Shown here: one piece after another, positions 18,616 to 27,322 of the stretch | How the letters are laid out: each line of letters begins with the position of its first letter | Numbering within the stretch: the stretch's first letter is position 1 | Source: Streptomyces tardus | Lineage (GTDB): Bacteria; Actinomycetota; Actinomycetes; Streptomycetales; Streptomycetaceae | NCBI RefSeq assembly: GCF_018101125.2 | Contig: NZ_JAELVF020000001.1 | Coordinates: forward strand, 3,043,977 to 3,107,976 | DNA length: 64,000 nt | Direction: 5' to 3' | Notes under the pieces: model-generated | The model's database searches: none | The model's input: only the letters and a program-made list of their open reading frames with translations | What the model was told of the DNA's origin: nothing | Program-made: the position numbers and the translations under genes

Positions 18616-19476
18616 TCAGAGGTTGGAGTCCAGGGGTGGGGCGTCGCAGCGGGAGGTCGCGGCGCCGCCGCTCGCCCCGCTGTCGGCCGGGCGGCGGTCC
18701 AGACCGAGCGTGTACGCCGTCATCGACAGCGAGCCGGCTGCGTAGCCGTCGACCAGCACGTCCAGCGGCTCGCTGTCGGCGAGGCCGGCGAGGTAGAGCA
18801 GCGGGAGGTAGTGGTCCGGGGTGGGGACGGCGAGGTCGAAGTCGCGGTGGCCGTCGAGCGCGGCGACCCCGGTCGGGTCGGATTCCAGGATTTCCCGCGC
18901 GCTCTCGTTGAAGCGGCGTGCCCAGTCGAACCCCGCGTCGGGGCGGTCGAAGTCGACGGCCCGCAGATTGTGCACGATGTTCCCGCTGCCGATGATCAGG
19001 ACGCCCTGGTCGCGCAGCGGCGCGAGTCTGCGGCCGAGGTCGAGATGGTGGTCGAAGTCCTTGAAGGCGTTGAGCGACAGCTGGAGCACCGGGATCGAGG
19101 CGTCCGGGAAGGCGTGCAGCAGCACCGACCAGGTGCCGTGGTCGATGCCCCAGCTGTCCACGTCGTGGCCGACCCAGGTGGGCTTGACGACGTCCGAGAC
19201 CATCTGCGCGATCTCGGGGTCGCCGGGGGCGTCGTACCGCACGTCGAAGAGCTCCTGCGGAAAGCCGTAGAAGTCGTGGATGGTACGGGGCTGGGGCATC
19301 GCGGTGACCGCGGTCGCGCCGGTGTACCAGTGCGCGGAGACGACGAGGATCGCGCGCGGGCGGGGCACCGAGCGCCCGAACTCCCGCCACGCCTCGGTGT
19401 ACCGGTTGCGCTCCAACGCGTTCATCGGGCTGCCGTGCCCGAGGAAGGCGGCGGGCATCCTCGTCGTCACACTCAT
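18616..19476 (-). CDS. ygiD: 4,5-DOPA dioxygenase extradiol family (YgiD-like)
   Basis: 286 residues. LigB-fold dioxygenase with the N-terminal FLGHGSPMNAL, VVSAHW, SWGIDHGTW and GSGNIVHNLR motifs that supply the metal-binding His residues in class III extradiol/DODA enzymes. Family members cleave catechols such as L-DOPA; many bacterial members are annotated YgiD. The frame is open upstream, but ATG 19476 starts exactly at the family N-terminus. It converges with the ketosynthase gene (84 bp between stops), so it is not part of that operon. Substrate uncertain. Confidence 0.88.
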   Translation of the reverse strand: MSVTTRMPAAFLGHGSPMNALERNRYTEAWREFGRSVPRPRAILVVSAHWYTGATAVTAMPQPRTIHDFYGFPQELFDVRYDAPGDPEIAQMVSDVVKPTWVGHDVDSWGIDHGTWSVLLHAFPDASIPVLQLSLNAFKDFDHHLDLGRRLAPLRDQGVLIIGSGNIVHNLRAVDFDRPDAGFDWARRFNESAREILESDPTGVAALDGHRDFDLAVPTPDHYLPLLYLAGLADSEPLDVLVDGYAAGSLSMTAYTLGLDRRPADSGASGGAATSRCDAPPLDSNL

Positions 19477-19857
19477 GGGACTTCCTCTCGACCTCTCGGC
19501 TCTCGACCCGACGGCTCCGGACCTCCGGGGACCCGGCCCGCCGGCCTCGTCGCCGGTCCTGCCTGTGCGAACCGGCGCGCACCGGTGGTTGTTCCCGGCC
19601 GGCGGCGGGTTTCGTCGGCGGAGCTGTGGGTGGCGGTGTCGGGGGCAGCGTACGGGCGGTGTGGCCGCGGGGCGGGGGAGCGTGTCGAGACGCACGGCGC
19701 CGGGCGCGTCGGCGCCGGTGTGCCGTGCAGGCGGCGGGAACGGCGGCGCGCGCTCCCTCGTTGAGAGCGTGACCATCGCAACTCCCGTATGCACGGGGCC
19801 CGTTGGACGCTGCGTGCCCATCCGGCCCCGCTCGTCACCCCCGACCAGCGAGGCGGC

Positions 19858-20505
19858 ATGTCCCCCACGAAACCCACCGATCCCACCGGCGTCACAGAGT
19901 CCACAGGCCCCACAGGGTCCGCAGGGTCCACCGAACCCACGGACCCCACCGTCCTTCCCGCGCCCGAGGTGCTGCGGGCGCGCCAGAAGCTGGTGCTCGA
20001 CCACTTCCGCGACGAGGTCGACCAGGACTGGGACGCGACCCTGGCGACCTTCCCGCACCCGCACTACGAGGTCGTCGCCACCATGACCGTCCACGACGGC
20101 GACAGCGCGGTGCGCGACTACTACCGGGCGACCCGGGTCGCCTTCCCCGACCAGCACCACGAGCTGATCGATCTGCGGCACAGCCACGACGCGGTGGTCG
20201 CGGAGTTCTGGCTGATCGGCACCCACCGTGGCCCGTTCGGCTCGCTCCCGCCGACCGGTTCACGCTTTCGAGTACGGATGACGGCGTACTTCGTCTTCGA
20301 CACCGACGAGCGGCTGGTCAGCGAGCGCATCTACTTCGACTCGCTCACCCTCCTGAAGCAGCTGCTCGGCGGTGTCGACCGCAGAAAGCCGGGCAACTGG
20401 CCGCTGCTGCTCCGCTTCGCCCGCGGCGCGCTGCGCATGTCCGGCGAGGCGCCCGACCCCCGCCTTCTCGACACCACCGAGCCCGCCCACCTGCGCACGA
20501 TCTGA
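19858..20505 (+). CDS. SnoaL-like polyketide cyclase/ester cyclase family protein
   Basis: 215 residues. A Pro/Thr/Gly-rich, apparently disordered N-terminus (about 1-35, with repeated triplets such as DPT and GPT) precedes a SnoaL-like alpha+beta fold: DQDWDATLATFPHPHYEV, YYRATRVAFPDQHHELIDLR, VVAEFWLIGTHRG and FRVRMTAYFVFD. Such proteins include cyclases and many without known activity. Starts at ATG 19858; an upstream ATG at 19789 is less likely. Stands alone between two minus-strand genes. Confidence 0.75.
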   Translation: MSPTKPTDPTGVTESTGPTGSAGSTEPTDPTVLPAPEVLRARQKLVLDHFRDEVDQDWDATLATFPHPHYEVVATMTVHDGDSAVRDYYRATRVAFPDQHHELIDLRHSHDAVVAEFWLIGTHRGPFGSLPPTGSRFRVRMTAYFVFDTDERLVSERIYFDSLTLLKQLLGGVDRRKPGNWPLLLRFARGALRMSGEAPDPRLLDTTEPAHLRTI

Positions 20506-20549
20506 TCCGCGGTCCGGGCCGGGGCGTGCCGGACCGGATGCGGTGGTCG

Positions 20550-21446
20550 TCAGGCGAGATGCTTTTCGAACCAGTGGTGGGCGTAGGGCTCGTCGTTGAA
20601 GGCGGGGACCTCGGTGTAGCCGCTGGTGCGGTAGAGGCGAGTGGCCGCTTCGAGTGCCCGGTTGGTGTCCAGCCGTACGACCTTGCGGCCCAAGTCGTTG
20701 GCGCGGGACTCCAGTTGGGACAGGAGGCGACGGGCGAGACCGAGGCCGCGGGCCTGCGGGCTGATCCAGAGGCGTTTGATCTCGGCCGGGGCGTCGGCGG
20801 GCAGCTTGAGTCCGCCGCAGCCCACCGGTTCGCCGTGCAGCCGTGCGAGGAGGAACAGCCCGCGCGGGGCGCGGAGTTCGCCCGGGTCGGGCAGCAGGGT
20901 CCGGTCGGGGTCGAAGCCGCTGTCGAAGAGCTGCCCGAGTTCGGCGGTGTAGGAGCGCAGGCAGTGCACGGCGTCGGGGTGGTCGGGGTCGAGGGTCTCC
21001 ACCGAGACGACGGAGGCGGTGAGCAGCCGTTCGACCTCGGCCATGGCGGCGGTGAGTCGGGTGCGCTGGGCGGGGTCGAGGGGGTGGAGCAGCGAGCCGG
21101 CGAGGTCCTGGCTGCGCGCGTCGAGCTGGGCGCGTTCCGTGCGGCCGGCGTCGGTCAGCCTCACGGTCCGTACGCGCCGGTCGCGCGGGTGGGGTTCGAC
21201 CGCGACGAGGCCGTCGGCCTCCAGAGCGCGCAGCAGCCGGCTGATGTAGCCGGAATGTCGGGCCCGTACGCTGCGGACGTCGTGGGTTTCCGTGTCGCCG
21301 ATCTCCCAGAGCAGCCGCGCCTGGCCGTAGGGGCGGGCGCCGCCCAGGTACTGGTCGTGCAGCACTCCGACGTGCTCGGCGACGGTCCGGTTGAACCGCC
21401 GCACCTGCTCGACCTGCTGCCCGGGTGTCCGCCGCTCGGTGTCCAT
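20550..21446 (-). CDS. MarR-GNAT fusion regulator/acetyltransferase
   Basis: 298 residues. Residues about 1-145 form a MarR winged helix (SGYISRLLRALEADGLVAVE, then the wing PRDRRVRTVRLTDAG); residues about 155-298 form a GNAT acetyltransferase with the acetyl-CoA loop SPQARGLGLARRLL and RLYRTSGYTEV. The MarR-GNAT fusion is a known arrangement in actinomycetes, in which regulation of the neighbour and acetylation may be linked. It is divergent from the secreted GH64 gene with 231 bp between starts. Confidence 0.9.
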   Translation of the reverse strand: MDTERRTPGQQVEQVRRFNRTVAEHVGVLHDQYLGGARPYGQARLLWEIGDTETHDVRSVRARHSGYISRLLRALEADGLVAVEPHPRDRRVRTVRLTDAGRTERAQLDARSQDLAGSLLHPLDPAQRTRLTAAMAEVERLLTASVVSVETLDPDHPDAVHCLRSYTAELGQLFDSGFDPDRTLLPDPGELRAPRGLFLLARLHGEPVGCGGLKLPADAPAEIKRLWISPQARGLGLARRLLSQLESRANDLGRKVVRLDTNRALEAATRLYRTSGYTEVPAFNDEPYAHHWFEKHLA

Positions 21447-21677
21447 TCTCTGACTCTAGTCAGGCAATAAGTGGTGCCGCAAAGAGGGCGGGGCCTGCGC
21501 GATCCGCTCGCTGCCCGCGCTGCTCGCGCGTTCTGCCCGGTCACCGGTGTGCGTCGAGGCTGCAGGGCCCCAACTGGACGATGTGCAGGCCCGGTTGCGT
21601 GTACGGCGTGCCCGGGTCGTGAGGCCCGGCACGATACCGGTACGTACCCGTTGACGGTGGCAGGGCGGGGTGTGAGC

Positions 21678-22973
21678 ATGCGAACCCCTGAGAGCGCTCC
21701 CACCCCCACACCTCCGGAGCAGCCCGTGATCTCCCGCCGCGCACTGCTGGCCACCACCGCCGCACTCCCGACGCTGCTGCTGCCACCGGCTGCCCGCGCC
21801 GCCGCCGGGCCCGCGCCCGGCGCGGCACGCGGCGCCCCGGCCGCACCCGAGACCTGCGAACTCGCCCTCGCCAACGACTCCTCCGCCGGCGAGCTGCGCG
21901 CCTACGTCGCCGGTCTCGAACTCGGCACCGACCGTTGGATGCTGCTCCGCGAGGACGGCAGCACCTACTACCCGGAGTCGCCCGACGGACGCACTCCGCT
22001 GCCCGTCGACTGCTCCATCGCGATGCCCGCCGCCGGCGAGGAGCCCCGTGTGCTCACGCTGCCGCGGATGCACCGCGCCCGCGTCTACGTCGTGCGCGAC
22101 GCCCGCCTGGAGCTGCTGGTCGACCCCGGGCCGGTACTGCTGGACGTACCGATCCACGACCCGAACGATCCGAACCACCGACTCGACTGGTTCTGGGCCG
22201 AGTTCACTTTCAACGAGCAGATGCTCTACGCCAACCTCAGCTACGTCGACATGGTGCCCCGGCTCCCGCTCGGCCTCACCCTGGAGGGCACCGGCACCCA
22301 CACCGTCGCCGCCCCCGAACCGGGTGCGCCCGGACGCATCACCGACGGTCTGCGCACCCAGGCGGAGAAGGACGGCCGGCCCTGGCCCGACCTCTCGGTG
22401 CCCCACCCGGACGGCGACGGGGTGCGGCGCGTCATCGCCCCGCACATCCACCAGATACGCCACGACCACCTCCCGCCCGAGGAGATGCCCTTCGGCGACT
22501 ACTACGACGACTATGCGCAGGAGGTCTGGGCCAAGTACCGGCAGGAGCCGCTGCGGGTCGACCTCCAGGGCGGACGCGGTGTGCTGGAGGGTCGCGTCGA
22601 GGGTGACACCCTGGTCTTCCCCGAGAGCGGCGACCGCTTCGAACTCCCCGTCTCCCGCGATGTGTTCAGCTGCGACCGCGGTCCGTTCACCCAGCGTCCG
22701 GACGACACCGAGGTGCGGCGCGGGCTGATGGCACGCGTCTCGGCGGCCTTCAACCGCAGCACGGTCCTCTCCCACGCGGACCAGCCCAGCGGGCCCACCG
22801 CCGAGGACTTCTACCTCGCCGAGACCACCAACCACTGGGCTCGGCTGGTGCACGAGCACACCCCCATCGGCTACGCCTTCCCCAGCGACGACGTCATGGG
22901 CGACGGCCAACCCGACGTCTCCGGCGCCGCCGCCGACCCGGAGCCCCGCCGCTTCACCGTCACCGCCCGCTGA
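21678..22973 (+). CDS. Secreted beta-1,3-glucanase, GH64 family
   Basis: 431 residues. Twin-arginine-like signal (SRRALLATTAALPTLLLPPA) ending near residue 45. The body matches GH64 laminaripentaose-producing enzymes: WFWAEFTFNEQMLYANLSYV followed by DMVPRLPLG. The Glu of WAEF and the Asp of YVDM are 16 residues apart, as are the catalytic Glu and Asp known in the family. C-terminal DFYLAETTNHWARLVHEH and IGYAFPSDDV also fit. It would cleave fungal or algal beta-1,3-glucan outside the cell. No C-terminal carbohydrate-binding domain. Next gene is another glucanase-type enzyme. Confidence 0.88.
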   Translation: MRTPESAPTPTPPEQPVISRRALLATTAALPTLLLPPAARAAAGPAPGAARGAPAAPETCELALANDSSAGELRAYVAGLELGTDRWMLLREDGSTYYPESPDGRTPLPVDCSIAMPAAGEEPRVLTLPRMHRARVYVVRDARLELLVDPGPVLLDVPIHDPNDPNHRLDWFWAEFTFNEQMLYANLSYVDMVPRLPLGLTLEGTGTHTVAAPEPGAPGRITDGLRTQAEKDGRPWPDLSVPHPDGDGVRRVIAPHIHQIRHDHLPPEEMPFGDYYDDYAQEVWAKYRQEPLRVDLQGGRGVLEGRVEGDTLVFPESGDRFELPVSRDVFSCDRGPFTQRPDDTEVRRGLMARVSAAFNRSTVLSHADQPSGPTAEDFYLAETTNHWARLVHEHTPIGYAFPSDDVMGDGQPDVSGAAADPEPRRFTVTAR

Positions 22974-23171
22974 CCGCACGGGCCGGGAGCGCGATGCTCC
23001 CGCACCGCTCACCCCACGCCGGCGCCTCGCGCGTATCGCGGCCCGTGCTCCCGTGTCGCGATCCGCGAGCCGCGCGACCGGCGCCGCCGAACCCGTACCG
23101 CGGCCCGGGCGGCTCGCCCCATCGGGCGCCGCCCGCTCGTCGCACTCTTTCGACCCGAAAGGGGCACTGCC

Positions 23172-24029
23172 CTGAACACCGCCCGAAAGCACAGGAGTTC
23201 ACGTTCCCGGCGTGGACCGGTACGACTGGTCCTCACCTTCCTCTGCGCGCTGCTCGCCGCGTCCGTCCTCGTTCCCTCGGCGGGCGCCGGTTCCGCGCCC
23301 GCCGCCGCGGACGGCAAGGGCGTCAGCGCGCGCCCCGCGCCCGGCGCGGACCAGGCGCTGGCCGATGTCAACGCCTCCTGGTACTACAACTGGGCCTCCG
23401 GCCCCGACCTGGCCACCCCGGACGGCACCGAGTTCGTGCCGATGATCTGGGGCCGGGACTCGGTCACCGACGAGGAACTCGACCGTGCCGCCCGCGAGGG
23501 CAGTCAGCTCCTCGGCTTCAACGAGCCGGACCTCGGCGAGCAGTCCGCGATGAGCGTGGAGGAGGCCCTCGACCTCTGGCCGCGACTGGAGTCCACCGGT
23601 CTGCGCCTGGGCGCACCCGCCGTCGCGCACAGCGGCGACGTCGCCGGCGGCTGGTTGGACCGCTTCATGCGCGGAGCCGAGGAGCGCGGTCTGCGCGTCG
23701 ACTTCATCCCGGTCCACTGGTACGGCGCCGACTTCGGCCCGAACGCCACCGACCACCTGCGCTCCTACCTCGACGCGGTCGCCGAGCGCTACGGCAAGCC
23801 GGTCTGGCTCACCGAGTACGCGCTGATCGACTTCACCGGTTCGCAGCCGCGCTACCCCAGCGAGCAGGAGCAGACCGCCTTCGTCCGCTCCTCCACCGAG
23901 ATGCTCAACTCGCTGCCGCACCTGGAGCGTTACGCCTGGTTCACCCTCTCCACCGACACCTACCAAACCGGTCTCTACAACGGCGCCAACGCCAACTCCA
24001 GCGGTGCCGCCTACCGCGACGCGGGCTGA
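23172..24029 (+). CDS. Secreted GH128-like glycosyl hydrolase, apparent CTG start
   Basis: 285 residues. The mature part (from about residue 60) fits the glycosyl-hydrolase catalytic-core/GH128 family: VNASWYYNWASG, LLGFNEPDLGEQ (acid/base Glu), FIPVHWYG and VWLTEYALIDF (nucleophile Glu). GH128 enzymes act on beta-1,3-glucans. No ATG, GTG or TTG precedes the domain in frame; the first ATG (23436) lies inside it. CTG 23172 has AAAGGGG eight bases upstream and opens a good signal peptide (RLVLTFLCALLAASVLV), so it is taken as the start. It follows GH64 by about 200 bp. Confidence 0.75.
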   Translation: MNTARKHRSSRSRRGPVRLVLTFLCALLAASVLVPSAGAGSAPAAADGKGVSARPAPGADQALADVNASWYYNWASGPDLATPDGTEFVPMIWGRDSVTDEELDRAAREGSQLLGFNEPDLGEQSAMSVEEALDLWPRLESTGLRLGAPAVAHSGDVAGGWLDRFMRGAEERGLRVDFIPVHWYGADFGPNATDHLRSYLDAVAERYGKPVWLTEYALIDFTGSQPRYPSEQEQTAFVRSSTEMLNSLPHLERYAWFTLSTDTYQTGLYNGANANSSGAAYRDAG

Positions 24030-24065
24030 CCCGTACGGCCCGCCCCCGGGCGCACCCTGCCACGA

Positions 24066-24104
24066 GCCGCCGAACTCCCCTCTGCATAGGAGGAGTTCGG
24101 CGGC
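24066..24104 (+). terminator. Hairpin terminator after the GH128 gene
   Basis: Perfect 13-bp inverted repeat GCCGCCGAACTCC (24066-24078) and GGAGTTCGGCGGC (24092-24104) with a 13-nt loop, 37 bp after the stop codon. Confidence 0.85.
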
Positions 24105-24117
24105 TTCTCGCACGCCG

Positions 24118-24704
24118 GGCCGGGGAACGGCGCACACCGCCCGACCGGGCGCGGGTTCAGCGGCTTCCGGTCGCGGAGCGGCGTTCGGTCCAGCCCGAAC
24201 GCCGGTCGTCGGGGTCCGGCGGGGGAGCGGCCGCGCGGTCGGCGCGGGGGAGTCGATCGCCTCTGCTGTCGGCCACGCGCAGTGCGTCGCGCAGTGCCTC
24301 GCTCAACCGGCGTGCGAGGAAACGCATTTCGTGCGGGTGGGTGCTTCCGTCGGTCACCAGGTCGCTCGCGAAGTCGAGCAACCGGACGCCTATGGCCAGC
24401 TGTTCGGCCTCCATCCGGTCGGCGAGGCGGGCGAGGCGGCAGTCGTCGTCGGTGACCAGATAGCAGGGCTTGCCGTCCTCGCCGCTCCACGGCGCGAGCC
24501 GGGGCCGCTCTCCACCGCTCACGACGTCCCCGCCCCTGCGCCGTACGCCCGTGCGGAAACCGCCTGGGAACCGTCCGGCACCCGCCCGAGCGCGGACGTC
24601 GACCGCCCCGCGAACCGTTCGCAACCACCCGTGAAATCTCGCAACACCTCATGCACTCCCGTCAGTTCGGGGCCCCACCCCGCACCACTCACCCGGGCGC
24701 GGGT
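24118..24704. repeat. 587-bp perfect direct repeat, copy 1
   Basis: Matches 26670-27256 at a constant offset of 2552 bp with no difference found. It contains the whole small minus-strand gene 24157-24522 plus about 180 bp upstream of it. The bases just outside both ends differ between the copies. Confidence 0.93.
24157..24522 (-). CDS. Hypothetical protein, duplicated small gene (copy 1)
   Basis: 121 residues from GTG 24522, preceded by a GGGGA ribosome site; a longer frame reaches 24624 but its extra part is Arg/Gly-rich and unlikely. The protein starts with RPRLAPWSGEDGKPCYLVTD, then MEAEQLAIGVRLLDFASDLV and MRFLARRLSEALRDALRVAD, probably helical, and ends in a charged tail. It resembles small Streptomyces proteins that sit beside XRE regulators; I know no function. 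It is divergent from the XRE/TPR gene at 24832. An identical copy lies at 26709-27074. Confidence 0.7.
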   Translation of the reverse strand: MSGGERPRLAPWSGEDGKPCYLVTDDDCRLARLADRMEAEQLAIGVRLLDFASDLVTDGSTHPHEMRFLARRLSEALRDALRVADSRGDRLPRADRAAAPPPDPDDRRSGWTERRSATGSR

Positions 24705-24831
24705 TTTGTCAGCCCCAACCCTGTTGCTCTGCCGGTCGGCTGCCTTCCCTCCCTCGGGTATCCCCATCATGGGTAGGCTTTTGTCCCGACTGATCGGGCA
24801 CAATGCTGCTCACAGACGCGATGGGCACCGG

Positions 24832-26166
24832 ATGACCGAATACCGACCACCGACAGCGCTGCCGGGTGTTTTCCTCAATCGGGAAGACGTGAAGATCGCT
24901 GTCGCGGCTCACGACTTCGGCACCGTTTTCCGTCTTGCCCGCAGCGAACTCGGGATCAGTTACTCGAAGATCGCCGCAGAGTGCGATATCAAGCCGGAAC
25001 GTGTCGGGCTCCTTGCTCGAGGTCGCGGCAACATCACCTCGTTCGAGAAGGTTGCCAGGATCTCCGATGCCTTGCGCATTCCCGGTCGTCTGCTCGGGCT
25101 CGCGGCTCGGGACTGGGAGACGAACGAGTCTTCCTGCCCCGCCAGTTGCGCGTCTCCAGATGCCAACACCGCCACCAGCGAAGGAGGCACAGTGAAACGT
25201 CGGCATTTCTTCAGGGCAACGGCCGGTGCAGGGATGGCCGTCGGTTTCTCCGATCTGGACCGAATCGTGGTGGGGCAGCAGATCGGGCACAGCATTCCGA
25301 GTCAGTTGCGCAGACGGACTACTCGCCTGCGGCGACTGGACGATGTCCTCGGCGGAGGAGACACCTACCGCATCTATCTCGGTGAGTACCAAGCCACCAA
25401 GCGCATGGCACGAGAGTGCGACTACTCGGAGAGAACAGGCCGCGAGCTGCTGTCGGTTCTTGCCGAGCAGGCACAGCAGGCGGGATGGGCCGCTTTCGAC
25501 GGAGGCAAGCATGCCGACGCCAGTGGTCTGTACGAGGAGAGCTACAGGGCGGCGACCGAAGCAGGAGACAAAGCTCTCGCCGGTAACGCTCTCGCCTTCC
25601 TCGCTTATCAGAAGTCCAACGGGAGCAGGGAGGCGGGAGTTGAGTTCGCGATTCGCTCGTGCCGTACCGCCGGCACCGGCGCTCCGCGCGGAGTACGCGC
25701 GCTGCTGCACGAACGTCTGGCGTGGGCGCATGCTTTGGCGGGGCAGCCAAGAGAGACAGCAGAGGCGCTCGACGCGGCGGAAGCGGCATTGAACGACGAC
25801 GACGGTGAGCCGCAGCCCGACTGGGCGGCGTGGGTCGATCAGACCGAGATCAAGATCATGACTGGTCGATGCTGGGCTGAACTGCGTCGGCCACTGCGAG
25901 CTGTCCCTGTGTTGGAGGAGGCTCTCCGCGAATACGACGACACTCACGCACGCGACAAGAGCCTGTACCTGTCGTGGCTCGCCGACTCCTACCTGAACGC
26001 AGGCGAAATCGAGCAGTCAGCAGCGGTCACCGGTCGTGCCCTCGATCTCTGTGCCGGGGTCGCCTCGGTGCGTCCACGCGCGAGACTCGCGCCTGTGCTT
26101 GCCCGGCTCGGTGAACACCGCGACCTCAGCACGGTGGCTGACGTCCTTGAGCGCGCCAGGAGTTGA
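24832..26166 (+). CDS. XRE-family regulator with TPR-like C-terminus
   Basis: 444 residues. An XRE helix-turn-helix at about 25-85 (LGISYSKIAAECDIKPERVG) is followed by a linker and an all-alpha TPR-like region (about 150-440) with repeated A/L-rich helices such as AAFDGGKHADASGLYEESYR and LADSYLNAGEIEQSAAVTGR. Streptomyces encodes many such proteins, some of which sense peptides or small ligands. G+C is visibly lower than in flanking genes. It lies wholly between the two 587-bp repeats, converging with cutA (5 bp between stops), so it may have entered with the duplication. ATG 24832 is chosen; ATG 24772 is an alternative. Confidence 0.82.
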   Translation: MTEYRPPTALPGVFLNREDVKIAVAAHDFGTVFRLARSELGISYSKIAAECDIKPERVGLLARGRGNITSFEKVARISDALRIPGRLLGLAARDWETNESSCPASCASPDANTATSEGGTVKRRHFFRATAGAGMAVGFSDLDRIVVGQQIGHSIPSQLRRRTTRLRRLDDVLGGGDTYRIYLGEYQATKRMARECDYSERTGRELLSVLAEQAQQAGWAAFDGGKHADASGLYEESYRAATEAGDKALAGNALAFLAYQKSNGSREAGVEFAIRSCRTAGTGAPRGVRALLHERLAWAHALAGQPRETAEALDAAEAALNDDDGEPQPDWAAWVDQTEIKIMTGRCWAELRRPLRAVPVLEEALREYDDTHARDKSLYLSWLADSYLNAGEIEQSAAVTGRALDLCAGVASVRPRARLAPVLARLGEHRDLSTVADVLERARS

Positions 26167-26171
26167 GGCTT

Positions 26172-26504
26172 CTATTCCGAGGGAAGCGAATCGGTGGTCG
26201 TCGCCACCCAGCGCAAGTACGCGGCGGAGCCGGCGACGATCTCCACAGCTGAAACCTCGGGGTTTCTCCACGGGTGGTGGGCCAAAAGGTGGGCTTCGAG
26301 GTCGGAGTATCGAGTGCTGTGGGTTTTGAGGAGAACTTGCCACTCTTCGCCCGTGCCGAACTCGCCGGCGTGCCAGAAGGCGGAGACCATCGGCCCGATT
26401 ACCTGGGCTCCGGCGGCCAGGCCCGCTGTGACCACGATGCGAGCAAGTTCCACAGCCTGTTCGCGGTTTTCCGTTGCGGTGGACACCTGGAGGAAGTCAG
26501 CCAT
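26172..26504 (-). CDS. cutA: CutA-like divalent-cation tolerance protein
   Basis: 110 residues, the normal CutA1 length. The N-terminus FLQVSTATENREQAVELARI is the family's strand-helix start; WHAGEFGTGEEWQVLLKTH and VSAVEIVAGSAAYLRWV cover the two other conserved blocks (the usual WWxGKIxxxxExxLxxKT and PEIIxxPIxxGxxxYLxWI). Family proteins form trimers with signal-protein-like folds and bind metals; their role is debated. The gene lies inside the segment enclosed by the 587-bp repeats. Confidence 0.88.
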   Translation of the reverse strand: MADFLQVSTATENREQAVELARIVVTAGLAAGAQVIGPMVSAFWHAGEFGTGEEWQVLLKTHSTRYSDLEAHLLAHHPWRNPEVSAVEIVAGSAAYLRWVATTTDSLPSE

Positions 26505-26611
26505 GCCACGAGCCTAGTTCGTGTTCTCAGAGCGCAACGAATTGTTGCGGCCACCATGGCCCGGGCCTCTGAGGCGTATCAACCGGCCGCTGTTCGGGGC
26601 TGGTGTCGTTG

Positions 26612-26671
26612 CGGGCGACGTTCGCCCTGTCGGTGGCGGCGGCTCGTGGGCGTCGGTCGTCGGCTCGGCGG
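26612..26671. repeat. Imperfect 58-60 bp repeat, copy A
   Basis: CGGGCGACGTTCGCCCTG (26612-26629) and, after a variable spacer, a 29-base block (26643-26671, beginning CTCGTGGGCG, ending CTCGGCGG) recur at 28670-28687 and 28698-28726. Both copies point the same way and flank the segment containing the second small gene and its XRE partner. Confidence 0.8.
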
Positions 26672-27256
26672 CCGGGGAACGGCGCACACCGCCCGACCGG
26701 GCGCGGGTTCAGCGGCTTCCGGTCGCGGAGCGGCGTTCGGTCCAGCCCGAACGCCGGTCGTCGGGGTCCGGCGGGGGAGCGGCCGCGCGGTCGGCGCGGG
26801 GGAGTCGATCGCCTCTGCTGTCGGCCACGCGCAGTGCGTCGCGCAGTGCCTCGCTCAACCGGCGTGCGAGGAAACGCATTTCGTGCGGGTGGGTGCTTCC
26901 GTCGGTCACCAGGTCGCTCGCGAAGTCGAGCAACCGGACGCCTATGGCCAGCTGTTCGGCCTCCATCCGGTCGGCGAGGCGGGCGAGGCGGCAGTCGTCG
27001 TCGGTGACCAGATAGCAGGGCTTGCCGTCCTCGCCGCTCCACGGCGCGAGCCGGGGCCGCTCTCCACCGCTCACGACGTCCCCGCCCCTGCGCCGTACGC
27101 CCGTGCGGAAACCGCCTGGGAACCGTCCGGCACCCGCCCGAGCGCGGACGTCGACCGCCCCGCGAACCGTTCGCAACCACCCGTGAAATCTCGCAACACC
27201 TCATGCACTCCCGTCAGTTCGGGGCCCCACCCCGCACCACTCACCCGGGCGCGGGT
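26670..27256. repeat. 587-bp perfect direct repeat, copy 2
   Basis: Second copy of 24118-24704. To its left the sequence belongs to a 58-bp imperfect repeat shared with 28670-28726. Confidence 0.93.
26709..27074 (-). CDS. Hypothetical protein, duplicated small gene (copy 2)
   Basis: Identical at DNA level to 24157-24522 (121 residues from GTG). Here the gene lies downstream of the XRE gene 27323-28573 in the same orientation, with 248 bp and a small hairpin between. This looks like the original arrangement, because the small gene family usually sits next to an XRE partner, but the copies are indistinguishable. Confidence 0.7.
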   Translation of the reverse strand: MSGGERPRLAPWSGEDGKPCYLVTDDDCRLARLADRMEAEQLAIGVRLLDFASDLVTDGSTHPHEMRFLARRLSEALRDALRVADSRGDRLPRADRAAAPPPDPDDRRSGWTERRSATGSR

Positions 27257-27301
27257 CGGGCCGCTCGACAGGTGACGGTAGGGCCGCCGAGAAAGGAGAA
27301 G

Positions 27302-27318
27302 GGGCACAGATTGTGCCC
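27302..27318 (-). terminator. Small hairpin after the XRE gene
   Basis: Inverted repeat GGGCAC (27302-27307) and GTGCCC (27313-27318) with a 5-nt loop, five bases beyond the stop codon of the minus-strand XRE gene. Weak terminator or attenuator candidate. Confidence 0.45.
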
Positions 27319-27322
27319 GGTG

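Noticed and set aside
18616..19476. YgiD-like dioxygenase considered as a member of the ketosynthase operon
   Set aside because: It is on the opposite strand and convergent, without shared promoter.
19473..19949. Minus-strand frame with repeated Val-Asp-Pro-Val units
   Set aside because: It is the antisense of the Pro/Thr/Gly-rich start of the SnoaL-like gene.
24118..27256. 587-bp repeats considered as ends of a composite transposon
   Set aside because: They encode no transposase and have no terminal inverted repeats; simple duplication fits better.
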